DNA of 64,000 nucleotides from Rahnella victoriana (GTDB lineage: Bacteria; Pseudomonadota; Gammaproteobacteria; Enterobacterales; Enterobacteriaceae): contig NZ_SJOJ01000017.1 in NCBI RefSeq assembly GCF_004330295.1, positions 60,448-124,447 on the forward strand, in the 5' to 3' direction. Positions 1-9,880 of this stretch are shown here, in pieces. Both the position numbers and the translations under genes were made by a program. The notes below the pieces were generated by a model. The model searched no databases. It had not been told where the DNA came from and saw only the letters and a list, made by a program, of their open reading frames with translations. Position 1 is the stretch's first letter; every line of letters begins with the position of its first letter.

Positions 1-1
1 C

Positions 2-907
2 GTTTTAGCTGCCCTTTGTGGTACTGCGTTTTTCGTTTGTCAGGTTCAGGCAGCGAAATTATCCATCCTGATTGATGACTTTGGTTATCGCCAGCATGAG
101 GAAAACCAGGTACTTCAGATGCCAAAAGCGGTATCCGTCGCGATTTTCCCCAATGCACCTGATTCGCAAATGATGATGAACAAAGCGCATCAGCAAGGCC
201 GTGAAATTCTGATCCACCTGCCGATGGCGCCACTGAGCAAACAGCCGCTGGAAAAAGATACCCTGACACCGTCCATGAGTGCTGAGCAAGTGAAGCGCAT
301 TGTCGATCAGGCTATCAGCAATATCCCTTACGCGATTGGCATCAACAACCATATGGGCAGCGCCATGACCTCCAGCCTGACCGGGATGGAAAACGTCATG
401 CAGGCGATGAACGCCCATAACCTGTTCTTCCTCGACAGCATGACTATCGGTAATACCCAGTCGGTGAAAGCGGCACAGGGTACGCGGGTAAAAGTCATTA
501 AACGTAACGTGTTTCTGGATGATGTGCAGAACGAAGCTGAAATCCGCCATCAGTTTGAGCGCGCCATTCAGCTCGCACGCCGGAACGGATATGCCATTGC
601 GATCGGACACCCCCATCCCACTACCGTGAAAGTGCTGCAACAGATGCTGCCGAATTTGCCTGCCGATATCCAACTGGTCCGCCCGAGCGATCTGCTGAAC
701 GAACCTCAGCGCAGCACGCCAGCCGGGAAAACGCCGCCGCCTGCATCAGCACGTAAACGGATCAGCCTCTGCCGCGTGAAACAACCTCTGCCGCAGATTT
801 ATGCCGACAGCATGTTTAAAATCCTCGGCGAAAGTCTGCAATCTTTACCGGCCGTGCAGTTTGCACAACATCAGTACGCCGTCATGACGACTTTTACCCA
901 GAATTAA
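2..907 (+). CDS. yibQ: YibQ, divergent polysaccharide deacetylase family (5' end cut by window)
   Basis: The reading frame is open from base 2 and ends at TAA 905-907, so the start codon lies before the window; the first internal ATG (119) is too late because family residues precede it. The visible N-terminus is a hydrophobic stretch ending in QVQAA, the end of a Sec signal peptide, so the protein is probably periplasmic. Family landmarks follow: LIDDFGYR at the start of the mature part, NNHMGS near the middle and IGHPHPTT near the end, which are the divergent counterparts of polysaccharide deacetylase metal and catalytic motifs. In relatives it lies downstream of envC. The true substrate is not established in this family. 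The C-terminal tail is proline- and alanine-rich (TPAGKTPPPASARKR). Identification is firm, function is not. Confidence 0.88.
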   Translation, partial: VLAALCGTAFFVCQVQAAKLSILIDDFGYRQHEENQVLQMPKAVSVAIFPNAPDSQMMMNKAHQQGREILIHLPMAPLSKQPLEKDTLTPSMSAEQVKRIVDQAISNIPYAIGINNHMGSAMTSSLTGMENVMQAMNAHNLFFLDSMTIGNTQSVKAAQGTRVKVIKRNVFLDDVQNEAEIRHQFERAIQLARRNGYAIAIGHPHPTTVKVLQQMLPNLPADIQLVRPSDLLNEPQRSTPAGKTPPPASARKRISLCRVKQPLPQIYADSMFKILGESLQSLPAVQFAQHQYAVMTTFTQN

Positions 908-1090
908 GGATCCTTCTCATTGATTCGGGCTTAATGATATCTGCGGGATAAATACATCCCCGAAGTCCACCCAATATATTGATATGGATGCGGTTACTGA
1001 CAAGGTTAAATAAGTAGAGGTTATAGACATTGCCTCTTATAATGAGCATTGCATATTTTTTTTGACCGGACTGAGCAAGGGCGCTAACCG

Positions 1091-2314
1091 ATGGGACAAG
1101 ATCGATCTAAAATTCTGCTGCTGGATAGCGGCAAGGAATGGGGAGGCGGAACTAACAGTATGTTAGAACTGCTGAAAAGAATCGATCGTGAACGGTTTGA
1201 AATCAGTTGTTGTTTTTACAACGATTACGCCAGAGATAACGGCGAAACCATCAGTCAGATATTAAACTCACTGAATGTGCCGGTATTTTTCATTCCTCAG
1301 GTTAAACAACCCACATGGGCGAAAATGAGCAAAGAAGTCCTGAGGACGTTGTTTTTCTTTAGTGCGGGTCTGCGTCAGAAAGCCATCTATTCGATTGATA
1401 AAATCTGGCGAATTAACCCAAATATTCGCAAGATCCATTCTCTGCTTGAACTGGGTCAGTTCGATATTTTATATATGAACAACCAGCCAAGCTCTAACGT
1501 TGAAGGCTATTATTCTACTGAAGGCCTGCCAACAGAAATCGTGCAACATTGCCGCATTGAGCCGGTGCTGAATCGCGATGTTGTGCGGATCGTTAACCGG
1601 TTTTGCCACAGCATTATCTCTGTGTCACAGGGCGTTCAGGAACAGCTTCTCAAGCGGGGCGTACGCAAAGAATTGTGTTTCACGGTGTTCAACGGCATTG
1701 ATATCCACCAGCCGTTACCTGATGGCGCAAAAATTCGCGAAGAATTAGGGGCCACTGATGAGACCTTTATCTTTGGCAGCATCGGATCGCTGATTAACCG
1801 CAAGGCGCATCATTTTACCTTACTGGCGCTCGACAAATTTAACCGCGCCTTCCCGGAAGCGAAATGGAAGATGGTATTTGTCGGCGAAGGCCCGAATTTA
1901 CGGCGTCTTATCCAGCAAACTTCCGCGCTGAATATGATGGATAAAGTCATATTTACCGGTTTTCAAAGTAATGCGCTGGAATATCTGGCCGCTTTTGATG
2001 CCTTTATCTTGGGCTCTAAAAGTGAAGGGCTTCCGCGTGTCGTTCTGGAATCCATGTTACTGAAAACCCCGGTCATCGGATCAAATGTAACGGGAACGGC
2101 CGAACTGATAAGAAATGCAGAAACCGGCATGTTATTTGAGTATGGCGATGTCGAGATGCTCTTCAATCATATGAAAACGCTGTACCTCAACGCGCATCTG
2201 AGACATGAAATTGCAGAACAGGCGAACCTGAATGTTCGTGATAAATTTGCCATTGAAAAATATGTCTCTGGTGTGGAAACCGTTTTAAGCAGCGTGAAAA
2301 AGAAACAAGGCTGA
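1091..2314 (+). CDS. Glycosyltransferase family 4 protein (probable LPS/polysaccharide sugar transferase)
   Basis: A 407-residue GT-B-fold transferase. The N-terminal domain opens with LLDSGKEWGGGTNSMLELL, a glycine-rich acceptor-side loop; the C-terminal nucleotide-sugar domain contains FGSIGSLINRKAHH and FVGEGPN, and the GT4 EX7E motif is visible in SEGLPRVVLESM. No signal peptide or membrane span, so it should act at the cytoplasmic face on a lipid-linked acceptor. It is followed after 2 bp by another sugar-transferase-like gene, so the two form a unit. In E. coli the equivalent position (between yibQ and tdh) holds waaH/yibD, a core glucuronosyltransferase of another family, which suggests but does not prove a role in core modification. 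A TATAAT hexamer at 1038-1043 is a possible -10 without a good -35. Donor and acceptor cannot be read from sequence. Confidence 0.85.
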   Translation: MGQDRSKILLLDSGKEWGGGTNSMLELLKRIDRERFEISCCFYNDYARDNGETISQILNSLNVPVFFIPQVKQPTWAKMSKEVLRTLFFFSAGLRQKAIYSIDKIWRINPNIRKIHSLLELGQFDILYMNNQPSSNVEGYYSTEGLPTEIVQHCRIEPVLNRDVVRIVNRFCHSIISVSQGVQEQLLKRGVRKELCFTVFNGIDIHQPLPDGAKIREELGATDETFIFGSIGSLINRKAHHFTLLALDKFNRAFPEAKWKMVFVGEGPNLRRLIQQTSALNMMDKVIFTGFQSNALEYLAAFDAFILGSKSEGLPRVVLESMLLKTPVIGSNVTGTAELIRNAETGMLFEYGDVEMLFNHMKTLYLNAHLRHEIAEQANLNVRDKFAIEKYVSGVETVLSSVKKKQG

Positions 2315-2316
2315 AT

Positions 2317-3246
2317 ATGTTTAAATTCCTGAACTCCAAATATCGTCGCATTCTTTCGCGCCATAATTTGCCTTATGCAAATACTGTTATTGCGGGCAAA
2401 CCAAAGAATAGCGTGACGTCGGTTGTAATCCCTTCCGCAGGCGCTGACTATATTGAAGAAGCCTGTCTGTGCGCGGAATTTGCTGACAAATTCGCAACCG
2501 GTTTGCAGGAAATCGTGATTGTTACCGATCAGGAGGCCAGCCAGTTCCGTCCGCTGCCTGAGAAAGTTCGCATCGTGACACTCAGTCCTGAAACCAAATC
2601 TGGCGATTATCGCTATAAGCAAATTTACCTCAGCCGTCTGATTAAGCTGATGGCCCCCTTACAGGCCAAAACCGACGGTATTTTGATGATCGATTCAGAC
2701 CTGAATCTGCTCAAAATGCCGGAAATACAGCTGCATGAAAATCACATTTATTCCAGCTTCCGTCAGGGCAAAATGATTGCCAAACTTGACGGCTGTGATC
2801 CTGAAACCATCCCGGCTTATTACAAAGACAGCGTACGCCCTTATATTGTTGACCACGTGAATGGCGCATTTCTGGCCGCCACCCGTAAGACCTGGCAACG
2901 GTTATGTCCGCTGTGGATTATGTTCTTCAGAGATACCTGGAACATTCTGCCCGACAATCAGCCACCGACTGACCAGCTGCCTCTGGCGGCAATGCTCGAT
3001 ACGCTGGACATCAAAACTGTCAACCTAGGCGACTGGATGAACTGGCCGGTATCGAAAAAAATTGGCGGCACGCCGTCCATTATTCCGAAAGAAGTGATCG
3101 GCGCTCATGGTGGATTCCCGCTGACCGAATGGCAAAAGTATCTGGCGTCACCGGATAATGCGCTGTTATTCAAAGGCCAAGATTACACACGCAAAGTGCG
3201 CTATCTGACGGATGCAGAGAAACAAAAGGCAGACCCTGCGGTATAA
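2317..3246 (+). CDS. GT-A-type glycosyltransferase-like protein of unknown specificity
   Basis: A 309-residue protein starting 2 bp after the preceding GT4 gene and ending at a bidirectional terminator, so the pair is a closed two-gene operon. I do not recognise the family with certainty. The fold hints are a beta-alpha start (VTSVVIPSAGADYIEEACLCAEF), a block resembling a nucleotide-binding half (IVIVTDQ), and ILMIDSDLN with a DSD triplet at residues 126-128 that fits the metal-binding DXD of GT-A enzymes. Later conserved-looking elements are VNGAFLAATRKTW and AHGGFPLTEW. No signal peptide or transmembrane segment is seen. Most likely it transfers a sugar within the same glycan as its partner; a phosphotransferase or other nucleotide-sugar enzyme is possible. 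Confidence 0.6.
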   Translation: MFKFLNSKYRRILSRHNLPYANTVIAGKPKNSVTSVVIPSAGADYIEEACLCAEFADKFATGLQEIVIVTDQEASQFRPLPEKVRIVTLSPETKSGDYRYKQIYLSRLIKLMAPLQAKTDGILMIDSDLNLLKMPEIQLHENHIYSSFRQGKMIAKLDGCDPETIPAYYKDSVRPYIVDHVNGAFLAATRKTWQRLCPLWIMFFRDTWNILPDNQPPTDQLPLAAMLDTLDIKTVNLGDWMNWPVSKKIGGTPSIIPKEVIGAHGGFPLTEWQKYLASPDNALLFKGQDYTRKVRYLTDAEKQKADPAV

Positions 3247-3270
3247 AGCCTCCGTCCGTTGTCATAAAAA

Positions 3271-3295
3271 AGCCCGCTCATTCAGCGGGCTTTTG
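3271..3295. terminator. Bidirectional rho-independent terminator
   Basis: Perfect 8-bp stem AGCCCGCT (3271-3278) and AGCGGGCT (3284-3291) with a 5-nt loop, T-tract on the plus side and A-tract before the stem. It separates the plus-strand glycosyltransferase pair from convergent tdh. Confidence 0.9.
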
Positions 3296-3313
3296 CCTTT
3301 CTATCGCGCCAGA

Positions 3314-4336
3314 TCACCAGTTAAGGATAACTTTGCCGGAATGCCCGGAGCGCATCGCATCAAACCCTTTCTGAAATTCATCAATCGGGAAATGGTGGGT
3401 TATCAAAGGCGTAAGATCCAATCCTGACTGGATCAGAGCAGCCATTTTGTACCAGGTTTCGAACATTTCCCGGCCGTAAATCCCTTTGATAAACAGACCT
3501 TTGAAGATCACCTGGTTCCAGTCGATCGCCATCTCGGTTGAAGGAATGCCTAACATTGCAATCCGCCCGCCGTGATTCATGGCATTGAGCATGCTGCGAA
3601 ACGCCGCAGGCGCGCCAGACATCTCCAGCCCGACGTCAAACCCTTCCGTCATGCCCAGTTCATCCATCACGTCCTGCAAGCTTTGCTGACTGACATTCAC
3701 CGCCCGCGTGACGCCCATTTTACGCGCCAGTTCCAGGCGATATTCATTCATATCGGTGATCACCACATGGCGTGCTCCGACATGTTTGCATATCGCCGCC
3801 GCCATAATCCCAATCGGCCCTGCGCCGCTGATCAGCACATCTTCACCGACCAGATCAAACGACAGTGCGGTATGCACCGCATTGCCGAACGGGTCAAAAA
3901 TCGCGGCCAGATCATCAGAAATATTGTCCGGGATTTTGAAGGCATTAAAGGCTGGCAGCACCAGATATTCCGCGAAGGCACCCGGACGGTTGACCCCGAC
4001 ACCCTGGGCGTTGCGACACAAATGCGTGCGACCGCCCCGGCAATTGCGGCAGTGTCCGCAGGTAATATGTCCTTCACCGGACACCCGATCACCGATGCTG
4101 AAGCCTTTCACTTCCTGCCCGATACCGACCACTTCGCCGACGTATTCATGCCCGACCACCATCGGCACGGGAATGGTTTTTTGCGACCATTCATCCCAGT
4201 TGTAGATATGCACATCCGTCCCGCAAATCGCCGTTTTGCGGATTTTGATCAGCAAATCGTTATGGCCTAATTCCGGTACCGGCGCATCCGTCATCCAGAT
4301 GCCTTCTTCACGTTTGAGTTTTGCTAAGGCTTTCAT
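3314..4336 (-). CDS. tdh: L-threonine 3-dehydrogenase
   Basis: NAD-dependent zinc enzyme of the medium-chain dehydrogenase family that oxidises threonine to 2-amino-3-ketobutyrate, which the upstream partner Kbl cleaves to glycine and acetyl-CoA. The 340-residue protein has the catalytic-zinc region [15 protein letters not shown], the structural zinc cluster [15 protein letters not shown] and the nucleotide-binding loop [10 protein letters not shown]. The ATG at 4336 is chosen because AGGAG sits 5 nt upstream; the GTG at 4342 would run into that ribosome binding site. It lies 9 bp after kbl, so the two are one operon. In E. coli this operon is under Lrp control; I did not identify Lrp sites here. 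Confidence 0.97.
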   Translation of the reverse strand: MKALAKLKREEGIWMTDAPVPELGHNDLLIKIRKTAICGTDVHIYNWDEWSQKTIPVPMVVGHEYVGEVVGIGQEVKGFSIGDRVSGEGHITCGHCRNCRGGRTHLCRNAQGVGVNRPGAFAEYLVLPAFNAFKIPDNISDDLAAIFDPFGNAVHTALSFDLVGEDVLISGAGPIGIMAAAICKHVGARHVVITDMNEYRLELARKMGVTRAVNVSQQSLQDVMDELGMTEGFDVGLEMSGAPAAFRSMLNAMNHGGRIAMLGIPSTEMAIDWNQVIFKGLFIKGIYGREMFETWYKMAALIQSGLDLTPLITHHFPIDEFQKGFDAMRSGHSGKVILNW

Positions 4337-4345
4337 CGACACTCC

Positions 4346-5542
4346 TCAGGCGATCACGCCCAGTTTTTTGCCAATACGGGTGAAGGCATCGACTGCCTGC
4401 TCGATGTGTTCTGTGCTGTGCGCCGCTGACATTTGCGTGCGGATACGCGCCTGCCCCTGAGGCACCACCGGGTAAAAGAAACCGGTGACATAAATCCCTT
4501 CCTGCTGCAAAAGCGACGCAAACTCCTGAGCCAGACGCGCCTCGCCCAGCATGACCGGAATAATCGCGTGATCGGCGCCTGCCAGCGTGAACCCGGCAGC
4601 CGTCATTTTTTCACGGAACAATGCTGAATTACGGAGCAGGCGCTCGCGCAGTTCGCTGCCTTCTTCGAGCATCGAGAGCACTTTAAGGGATGCCGAGACA
4701 ATCGACGGGGCCAGTGAATTGGAGAAAAGATACGGCCGCGAACGCTGGCGCAGCCAGTCGATCACTTCCTGACGCGCTGCGGTATATCCGCCGGAAGCGC
4801 CGCCGAGTGCTTTGCCAAGCGTGCCGGTGATAATGTCCACGCGCCCCATCACGTCGCAATATTCGTGGGTTCCGCGTCCTTCTGCACCGACAAAACCGAC
4901 CGCGTGGGAATCATCCACCATCACGAGCGCATCAAACCGTTCAGCCAGATCGCATACACCTTTCAGGTTGGCGATCACGCCATCCATTGAAAACACGCCG
5001 TCCGTCGCCACCAGAATATGGCGGGCACCGTCGTCTTTGGCCTGCTGTAAACGGGCTTCCAGTTCTGACATATCATTGTTGGCATAGCGATAGCGTTTCG
5101 CCTTACACAAGCGGACGCCGTCAATAATCGATGCGTGATTCAGCGCATCCGAAATGATGGCATCCTCTTCACTCAGCAGTGTTTCGAACAAGCCGCCGTT
5201 GGCATCAAAACAGGAGGAATAAAGGATCGCATCGTCCATGCCGAGAAAGTCCGCCAGACGGTGTTCGAGTTCTTTGTGAGTATCTTGCGTGCCGCAGATA
5301 AAGCGGACAGATGCCATACCAAAACCGTGACTGTCGAGCCCTGCTTTGGCGGCTTCGATCAGCGCCGGATGGTTCGCTAATCCGAGGTAGTTATTGGCGC
5401 AGAAATTGATGACCGGCGTGCCGCCAGCCACTGAAACTTCAGCCTGCTGCGGCGTGGTGAGAATGCGTTCTTCTTTAAACAGCCCCTCAACCCGCGCCTG
5501 GTCGAGCTGATCTTCAAGCTGGCGATAAAACGAAACAGACAT
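4346..5542 (-). CDS. kbl: Glycine C-acetyltransferase (2-amino-3-ketobutyrate CoA ligase)
   Basis: Pyridoxal-phosphate enzyme of the alpha-oxoamine synthase family, 398 residues, the usual length. It joins 2-amino-3-ketobutyrate and CoA to give glycine and acetyl-CoA, completing threonine catabolism with Tdh. The PLP lysine lies in GTLGKALGG; the aspartate/histidine binding block [11 protein letters not shown] and the family segment [10 protein letters not shown] near the N-terminus are intact. First gene of the kbl-tdh operon; a GGAG ribosome binding site precedes the ATG. It is divergent from hldD across 242 bp. Confidence 0.97.
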   Translation of the reverse strand: MSVSFYRQLEDQLDQARVEGLFKEERILTTPQQAEVSVAGGTPVINFCANNYLGLANHPALIEAAKAGLDSHGFGMASVRFICGTQDTHKELEHRLADFLGMDDAILYSSCFDANGGLFETLLSEEDAIISDALNHASIIDGVRLCKAKRYRYANNDMSELEARLQQAKDDGARHILVATDGVFSMDGVIANLKGVCDLAERFDALVMVDDSHAVGFVGAEGRGTHEYCDVMGRVDIITGTLGKALGGASGGYTAARQEVIDWLRQRSRPYLFSNSLAPSIVSASLKVLSMLEEGSELRERLLRNSALFREKMTAAGFTLAGADHAIIPVMLGEARLAQEFASLLQQEGIYVTGFFYPVVPQGQARIRTQMSAAHSTEHIEQAVDAFTRIGKKLGVIA

Positions 5543-5784
5543 ACAGTATTCTCCTGAAATGACTCATTCACGGAATACATTACTAATCTGCATATGAAAT
5601 AACGATGAAACCACTCACAATATCTTTGTTTTGCAGCAGAGTTCACGCCTTACGGACTGAAACACAAGAATGCAGGTTATCGGACACCTTCCCAATGTGA
5701 GCTTCATTCTGAAGTGTTATGATATTACCCAATATAGTAGCTGCGCATGGTGCGCAGTTCTTCAAATGATTAAAGGTGGATCCC

Positions 5785-6717
5785 ATGATAATCGTCACTG
5801 GCGGCGCTGGTTTTATCGGCAGCAATATTATTAAATCGCTCAATGATATGGGATACCGCGATATTCTGGTGGTCGATAACCTGAAAGACGGCACCAAGTT
5901 CGTCAATCTGGTGGATCTGGATATTGCGGATTATTGTGACAAAGAAGATTTCATTGCCAGTATCGTTGCAGGCGACGATTTAGGTGATATTGACGCGATC
6001 TTCCATGAAGGCGCGTGTTCGTCCACTACTGAGTGGGACGGCAAGTACATGATGGATAACAACTATCAGTACTCCAAAGATATCCTGCATTATTGCCTGG
6101 ATCGCAGCATTCCTTTCCTTTACGCCTCTTCTGCCGCCACCTATGGCAGCCAAAGCACCAGCTTTGTTGAAGATCGTCAATATGAGCAGCCACTGAACGT
6201 CTACGGTTACTCCAAGTTCCTGTTTGACCAGTATGTTCGCGAAATCCTGCCACACGCAGAATCCCAGATTTGTGGTTTCCGTTACTTCAACGTCTACGGA
6301 CCACGCGAAGGTCATAAAGGCAGCATGGCCAGCGTCGCATTCCACCTGAACAACCAGATTAAAGCCGGTGAAAATCCGAAGCTGTTCTCTGGCAGCGAAG
6401 GCTTCAAGCGTGACTTCATTTATGTGGGTGACGTGGCAGCGGTAAACCTGTGGTTCTGGCAGAACGGCGTGTCCGGTATTTTCAACTGCGGAACCGGCCG
6501 CTCTGAATCCTTCCAGGCAGTTGCGGATGCCGTGGTCGCGTACCACAAATCAGGCGATATCGAATACATTCCTTTCCCGGAAAAACTGAAAGGTCGTTAC
6601 CAGTCCTTCACTCAGGCTGACATGACGGCGCTGCGTAATGCCGGTTATGACAAACCTTTCAAAACGGTTGCCGAAGGTGTGACGGAATACATGAGCTGGC
6701 TTAACCGCACAGTATAA
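5785..6717 (+). CDS. hldD: ADP-L-glycero-D-manno-heptose-6-epimerase
   Basis: Last enzyme of ADP-heptose synthesis: epimerises ADP-D,D-heptose to ADP-L,D-heptose, the donor used by WaaC, WaaF and WaaQ. The extended short-chain dehydrogenase fold is clear: NADP loop [11 protein letters not shown] at the very start, catalytic YGYSK, and [19 protein letters not shown]. 310 residues, the normal length. ATG 5785 follows AAAGGTGG at 5772-5779 and gives the family N-terminus [10 protein letters not shown]; the in-frame GTG at 5776 lies inside that ribosome binding site and is rejected. A TATGAT hexamer at 5718-5723 may be its -10, but I see no matching -35. First gene of the inner-core heptose operon hldD-waaF-waaC. 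Confidence 0.97.
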   Translation: MIIVTGGAGFIGSNIIKSLNDMGYRDILVVDNLKDGTKFVNLVDLDIADYCDKEDFIASIVAGDDLGDIDAIFHEGACSSTTEWDGKYMMDNNYQYSKDILHYCLDRSIPFLYASSAATYGSQSTSFVEDRQYEQPLNVYGYSKFLFDQYVREILPHAESQICGFRYFNVYGPREGHKGSMASVAFHLNNQIKAGENPKLFSGSEGFKRDFIYVGDVAAVNLWFWQNGVSGIFNCGTGRSESFQAVADAVVAYHKSGDIEYIPFPEKLKGRYQSFTQADMTALRNAGYDKPFKTVAEGVTEYMSWLNRTV

Positions 6718-6747
6718 GCGCTGCACACTGAGGAATGGATTAACGGT

Positions 6748-7797
6748 ATGAAAATACTGGTAATTGGGCCGTCATGGGTCGGTGACATGATGATGTCACA
6801 AAGTCTCTACCGCACCCTGAAAGCGGCGCATCCGCAAGCGCAGATCGATGTGATGGCACCTGCCTGGTGCCGTCCTTTACTGGATCGCATGCCGGAAGTG
6901 CATCAGGCGCTGGCTATGCCACTGGGGCATGGCGCTCTGGAACTGGGCGAGCGTCGCCGTCTGGGCATTTCACTGCGCAATGAACATTATCAGCGCGCCT
7001 ATGTCCTGCCTAACTCGTTTAAGTCGGCACTGGTGCCGTTCTTTGCACGTATCCCTCAGCGCACCGGCTGGCGCGGTGAAATGCGCTATGGCCTGCTCAA
7101 TGATCTGCGGGTGCTGGATAAGCCCGCGTTTCCATTGATGGTTCAGCGTTATGCTGCACTGGGCTACGATGCCCGACAAATCAACACCGCTGCCGACCTG
7201 CCGCAACCCATTCTTTGGCCGAAATTACAGGTCAGTGAAGCGGAAGTCACCGCCGTCAAAACCTCATTCTCTGTGGATAATGCCCGCCCGCTGATTGGCT
7301 TCTGTCCGGGCGCGGAATTTGGTCCGGCAAAACGCTGGCCGCATTATCACTATGCCGTACTGGCGGAAAAACTGATCAGCGAAGGCTATCAGGTGGTGCT
7401 CTTTGGCTCGGCGAAAGATAACGCGGCGGGCGAACAAATCCGTCTGGCACTGACGGACAATGCGCAACCTTTCTGTCTGAATCTGGCCGGTCAAACCTCG
7501 CTGGATCAGGCCGTCGTGATGATTGCCGCCTGTCATGCCGTCGTCAGCAATGATTCGGGTCTTATGCATGTCGCCGCTGCACTGGATAAACCGCTGGTCG
7601 CACTTTACGGACCAAGCAGCCCGGATTTCACGCCGCCACTCAGCCATCAGGCGAAAGTGATCAGGCTGATCACCGGTTACCATAAAGTCCGTAAAGGCGA
7701 TGCAGAAGAAGGTTATCACCAGAGTTTAATTGATATTCAACCAGAGCAGGTTTATCAGGAATTAAGCCAGTTACTGAGTGCAAGGAAGGAGCTGTAA
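6748..7797 (+). CDS. waaF: ADP-heptose:LPS heptosyltransferase II
   Basis: GT9 enzyme of the cytoplasmic membrane face that adds the second L,D-heptose to the LPS inner core. 349 residues. The N-terminal motif PSWVGDMMMSQSLYRTL, the segment PGAEFGPAKRWP and the donor-binding block NDSGLMHVAAALDKPLVALYGPSSP region are all intact. Starts 30 bp after hldD; its TAA overlaps the ATG of waaC by one base (TAATG), so translation of the two is coupled. Confidence 0.97.
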   Translation: MKILVIGPSWVGDMMMSQSLYRTLKAAHPQAQIDVMAPAWCRPLLDRMPEVHQALAMPLGHGALELGERRRLGISLRNEHYQRAYVLPNSFKSALVPFFARIPQRTGWRGEMRYGLLNDLRVLDKPAFPLMVQRYAALGYDARQINTAADLPQPILWPKLQVSEAEVTAVKTSFSVDNARPLIGFCPGAEFGPAKRWPHYHYAVLAEKLISEGYQVVLFGSAKDNAAGEQIRLALTDNAQPFCLNLAGQTSLDQAVVMIAACHAVVSNDSGLMHVAAALDKPLVALYGPSSPDFTPPLSHQAKVIRLITGYHKVRKGDAEEGYHQSLIDIQPEQVYQELSQLLSARKEL

Positions 7798-8780
7798 TGC
7801 GGGTACTCATCGTCAAAACCTCGTCCATGGGCGACGTTCTGCATACGCTTCCGGCGTTAACGGATGCCATGCAGGCTATCCCCGGGATCCGCTTTGACTG
7901 GGTTGTGGAAGAAGGATTTACGCAAATCCCCGGCTGGCATCCGGCCGTTGATCGCGTGATACCGGTCGCCATCCGCCGCTGGCGCAAAAACTGGTTTGGA
8001 TCTGAAACCCGTCAGCAACGCTGTGATTTTAAGCGAGAAGTGCAGTCTCAAACCTATGATGCGATCATTGATGCGCAGGGGCTGATGAAAAGCGCCGCGC
8101 TGATCACCCGTGTCGCCAAAGGTGATAAACACGGTCAGGATTGTAAAAGCGCCCGTGAACCGTTCGCGAGCTGGTTCTACAACCAACGTCATGAAATCGA
8201 TAAAAAACAGCATGCTGTAGAACGCACCCGCGAATTATTCGCCAAGAGCCTCGGGTATCAGAAACCTGAAACGCAGGGGGATTACGCCATCGCGGCACGG
8301 TTCCTTTCGCACCTTCCGGCGGATGCGGGGCAGTATCTGGTGTTTCTCCATGCCACCACCCGCGCAGATAAACACTGGCCGGAAGAACACTGGCGTGAAC
8401 TGATTAGCATGCTGAGCGGGCAGGATATCCGCATCAAACTTCCCTGGGGAGCCGAGCATGAATATCAGCGCGCGATGCGTCTGGCCGACGGATTTCCTTT
8501 CGTCGAGGTCTTGCCGAAATTGAGCCTGGAAAAGGTAGCCGAAGTGCTGGCGGGCGCCAAAGCCGTGATTTCTGTGGATACCGGCCTGAGCCATCTGACA
8601 GCGGCACTGGATCGGCCGAACATTACGCTGTACGGCCCCACCGACCCCGGCCTTATTGGCGGCTATGGAAAAAATCAGTTTATCCTCAAGGCGGAAGATA
8701 ACGCGTTGCAAAATCTGCCCGCAAAACGCGTTTTTGAGCGTCTGAACGACATCATATCAGCAACAGAGGAAGTGAACTGA
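7797..8780 (+). CDS. waaC: ADP-heptose:LPS heptosyltransferase I
   Basis: GT9 enzyme that transfers the first L,D-heptose to Kdo2-lipid A. 327 residues. KTSSMGDVLHTLPALTDA near the N-terminus and SVDTGLSHLTAALDRP in the C-terminal domain are the expected acceptor and ADP-heptose motifs, with the conserved histidine present. Start overlaps the waaF stop by one base. Two bases separate its stop from the next GT9 gene, so the heptose operon continues into accessory core genes. Confidence 0.97.
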   Translation: MRVLIVKTSSMGDVLHTLPALTDAMQAIPGIRFDWVVEEGFTQIPGWHPAVDRVIPVAIRRWRKNWFGSETRQQRCDFKREVQSQTYDAIIDAQGLMKSAALITRVAKGDKHGQDCKSAREPFASWFYNQRHEIDKKQHAVERTRELFAKSLGYQKPETQGDYAIAARFLSHLPADAGQYLVFLHATTRADKHWPEEHWRELISMLSGQDIRIKLPWGAEHEYQRAMRLADGFPFVEVLPKLSLEKVAEVLAGAKAVISVDTGLSHLTAALDRPNITLYGPTDPGLIGGYGKNQFILKAEDNALQNLPAKRVFERLNDIISATEEVN

Positions 8781-8782
8781 GC

Positions 8783-9880
8783 ATGAGCTATGTGATTATC
8801 TTCATTCTGTTGTGGCCGTTCAAAATGCTGATGAAACCTTTTCATCAGGGAAAGGGGCGAAATCTGGTCATCCAAACCGCCAAAATTGGCGACTTTGTGA
8901 ATATCACTCCGCTGCTGAAACACCTGAAAAAATCAGACGTGCTGATCAGTAAAACCGTTTTACCCCTCGCGGAACGTGATTCCACCATTGAGAACCTCTA
9001 TCTGATTGAAGATCATAAAAAATCTCTCATCAGCAAAATTCGTCTGGCCTTTAGACTGCTCAACCGTTACGACAATGTGTATCTGCTGCAACCTAACAGT
9101 ATCAACGCGTTCTACGCAGCCTTTTGTAATGCCCGACATAAAGCCTTTCTGATTGCCTATACCCGCAAGTGGTATCACAGCATTTTTTATCAGACCGCAG
9201 ATGTTGTTGTTCTGCATAAGAAAACAGACTTTACGCTGGAAAGTTATCTGAAGCTGGCGAATCCATCCCTGACTGCCGACAGTTATAAGAAGCACGCCAC
9301 TTTTCCTTTGTGGATCCCGCAGGAAAGGCTGTCAGCACTGGTGGAGAGTGAACACATCAAAATCGGCATCAGTATTTCTGCCGGTAACAAAGCGAAAACG
9401 ATCCCGACGGCAATATGGATTAAAATCCTTGATTCCCTGAAAGACCTTCCCTGCCAGTTTTATGTGTTTGGTCCTGAGAATGAGCAAAAATATCTGGATC
9501 AGTTACTGGCGCAAAAAGGTGACAGTGAAAATATCATCAGTCTGATTGGTAAGCTAAAATTACACGAGGTGCCACACGCCATTTCACTGATGGATATGTA
9601 TATCGCTTCCGATTCAGGGAATGTCTATATTGCAGATGCTGTAGAGGTACCGGTGGTGTGTCTGGCGGGTCCCTGTGATCTGCGCGAGCAACATCCTACG
9701 TTTTCGCCGCTGATCCTTACACCGCAGGGTGAGGGTCTGGCTCCTGAATCGTTTATCTTCTCGGCACCTTATTCATTCAGGCACAGCGCAGAACAGCTTT
9801 TTGCTCTCAGTGATGAACAGTTAAATCAGATACGTTCTTTTGTCATCAGCAAAATGGGTCAGGAACAGAATCATGCCTAA
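8783..9880 (+). CDS. GT9 heptosyltransferase-like protein, atypical donor motif
   Basis: A 365-residue member of glycosyltransferase family 9 starting 2 bp after waaC. The N-terminus is a hydrophobic/amphipathic helix (MSYVIIFILLWPFKMLMKPF) that precedes the usual opening IQTAKIGDFVNITPLL, and may anchor the enzyme in the membrane. The C-terminal family block reads SDSGNVYIADAVEVPVVCLA, where WaaF, WaaC and WaaQ in this window all have histidine at the position of the tyrosine; the following GPCDLR replaces the usual GPT/S. It is probably an outer-core or late inner-core heptosyltransferase; the substituted histidine leaves open a different donor. Its stop overlaps the next gene by 8 bases. 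Confidence 0.72.
   Translation: MSYVIIFILLWPFKMLMKPFHQGKGRNLVIQTAKIGDFVNITPLLKHLKKSDVLISKTVLPLAERDSTIENLYLIEDHKKSLISKIRLAFRLLNRYDNVYLLQPNSINAFYAAFCNARHKAFLIAYTRKWYHSIFYQTADVVVLHKKTDFTLESYLKLANPSLTADSYKKHATFPLWIPQERLSALVESEHIKIGISISAGNKAKTIPTAIWIKILDSLKDLPCQFYVFGPENEQKYLDQLLAQKGDSENIISLIGKLKLHEVPHAISLMDMYIASDSGNVYIADAVEVPVVCLAGPCDLREQHPTFSPLILTPQGEGLAPESFIFSAPYSFRHSAEQLFALSDEQLNQIRSFVISKMGQEQNHA

Noticed and set aside
1078..1090. RfaH ops element before the first GT4 gene (GGCGCTAAC)
   Set aside because: Two mismatches to GGCGGTAGC at positions important for RfaH, and no longer JUMPstart context.
3572..4270. Long open frame antisense to tdh
   Set aside because: Composition is that of a shadow frame (His/Arg-rich, no domain), with no ribosome binding site; tdh is certain on the other strand.
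5776..5784. GTG start for hldD
   Set aside because: It lies within the AAAGGTGG ribosome binding site of the ATG at 5785, which gives the conserved N-terminus.
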